A stretch of 5,510 bases of DNA. Source: an uncultured Elusimicrobia bacterium (lineage in GTDB: Bacteria; Elusimicrobiota; Endomicrobiia; Endomicrobiales; Endomicrobiaceae). The notes under the pieces were generated by a model. The model saw nothing but the letters and a program-made list of their open reading frames with translations. It did no database searches and was not told the origin of the DNA. The stretch is from assembly GCA_947168325.1 (NCBI GenBank), contig CAMVLN010000103.1, forward strand, positions 1 to 5,510, in the 5' to 3' direction. Shown here in pieces: positions 5,233 to 5,510 of the stretch (the first letter of the stretch is position 1; every line of letters starts with the position of its first letter). Position numbers and translations under genes: made by a program.

Positions 5233-5510
5233 TGGCTTTTTATCACACAGCATTATCAATATTATGCAAATATAGTGATTATCAAGATATTATCAAATTT
5301 AGAATGAAAATTTTTGATTTAATGCGAGGATTATCTACTGTAAAAGAAATAAAACCACATTCAAAAAAACTTACAAAATATTTAATAAATTTTGATTATA
5401 TTAGTTTTACGAAAGTATTAAAACAAATAATAATTGACAATGATTTAGTTCCTATAGCATGGGAACTGTTTGGCGAACCGTTGTTTGAAAATACTTTGTC
5501 AACGATAGAT
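5232..5510 (+). CDS. Unknown protein, 5' part only (runs off right edge)
   Basis: An ATG at 5232 shares its A with the upstream TAA (TAATG), and GAGGG at 5221-5225 lies 6 nt before it. The frame is open for 93 codons to the window edge. The protein starts MAFYHTALSILCKYSDYQDI and continues with helical, Lys/Ile-rich sequence, including FRMKIFDLMRGL and KKLTKYLINF, to FGEPLFENTL. No signal peptide, membrane helix or known motif stands out. It is the last visible member of the coupled operon; its identity cannot be judged without the rest. Confidence 0.6.
   Translation, partial: MAFYHTALSILCKYSDYQDIIKFRMKIFDLMRGLSTVKEIKPHSKKLTKYLINFDYISFTKVLKQIIIDNDLVPIAWELFGEPLFENTLSTID

Overview
The window is strongly AT-rich, uses the standard genetic code (TGA as stop, TGG as Trp) and reads as accessory DNA of a bacterium, most of it derived from a phage or prophage. 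A fragment resembling an outer-membrane beta-barrel protein suggests a host with two membranes. AT-rich lineages such as Elusimicrobia/Endomicrobia fit that style, but this is only a guess and the sequence does not fix the taxon.

Left part (1 to about 1150, minus strand). A gene whose first 16 residues look like a tyrosine integrase starts at 49 and leaves the window at the left edge. Upstream of it lies a toxin-antitoxin pair: an intact HigA-like (COG3636-type) antitoxin at 69-392, preceded by a RelE/HigB-like (Gp49/COG3657-type) toxin at 395-708. The toxin is broken by a one-base frameshift near 586-588. A promoter overlapped by a 10-bp inverted repeat lies at 738-785 and is the likely autoregulatory operator. 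Next is the 3' part of a beta-barrel gene (806 to about 1150) that has lost its start.

Junction (about 1139-1165). The minus-strand beta-barrel frame and a plus-strand frame with a CPLCGG motif both lose their 5' ends at the same place, around an ATCCGGAT palindrome. This looks like a recombination or insertion boundary.

Right part (about 1142-5510, plus strand). A tightly packed, co-directional series resembles a phage early/recombination operon. In order it holds the truncated CPLCGG gene, an excisionase-type HTH protein (1423-1593), two small membrane proteins (1668-1901 and 1898-2164), a 31-residue mini-gene (2140-2235), a RecT/Bet annealing protein with an added OB-like C-terminal domain (2241-3212), a PD-(D/E)XK nuclease (3205-3807), a coiled-coil phage protein broken by a frameshift (3811-4525), a helical protein (4530-4883), a Cys-rich protein (4861-5232) and an unknown gene that leaves the right edge (5232 onward). 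Stop/start overlaps and Shine-Dalgarno sequences inside upstream genes point to a single coupled transcript.

The nuclease would resect double-strand ends, RecT would anneal the exposed strand, and the coiled-coil and helical proteins are probably accessory. No CRISPR array, rRNA, tRNA or complete insertion sequence was seen.
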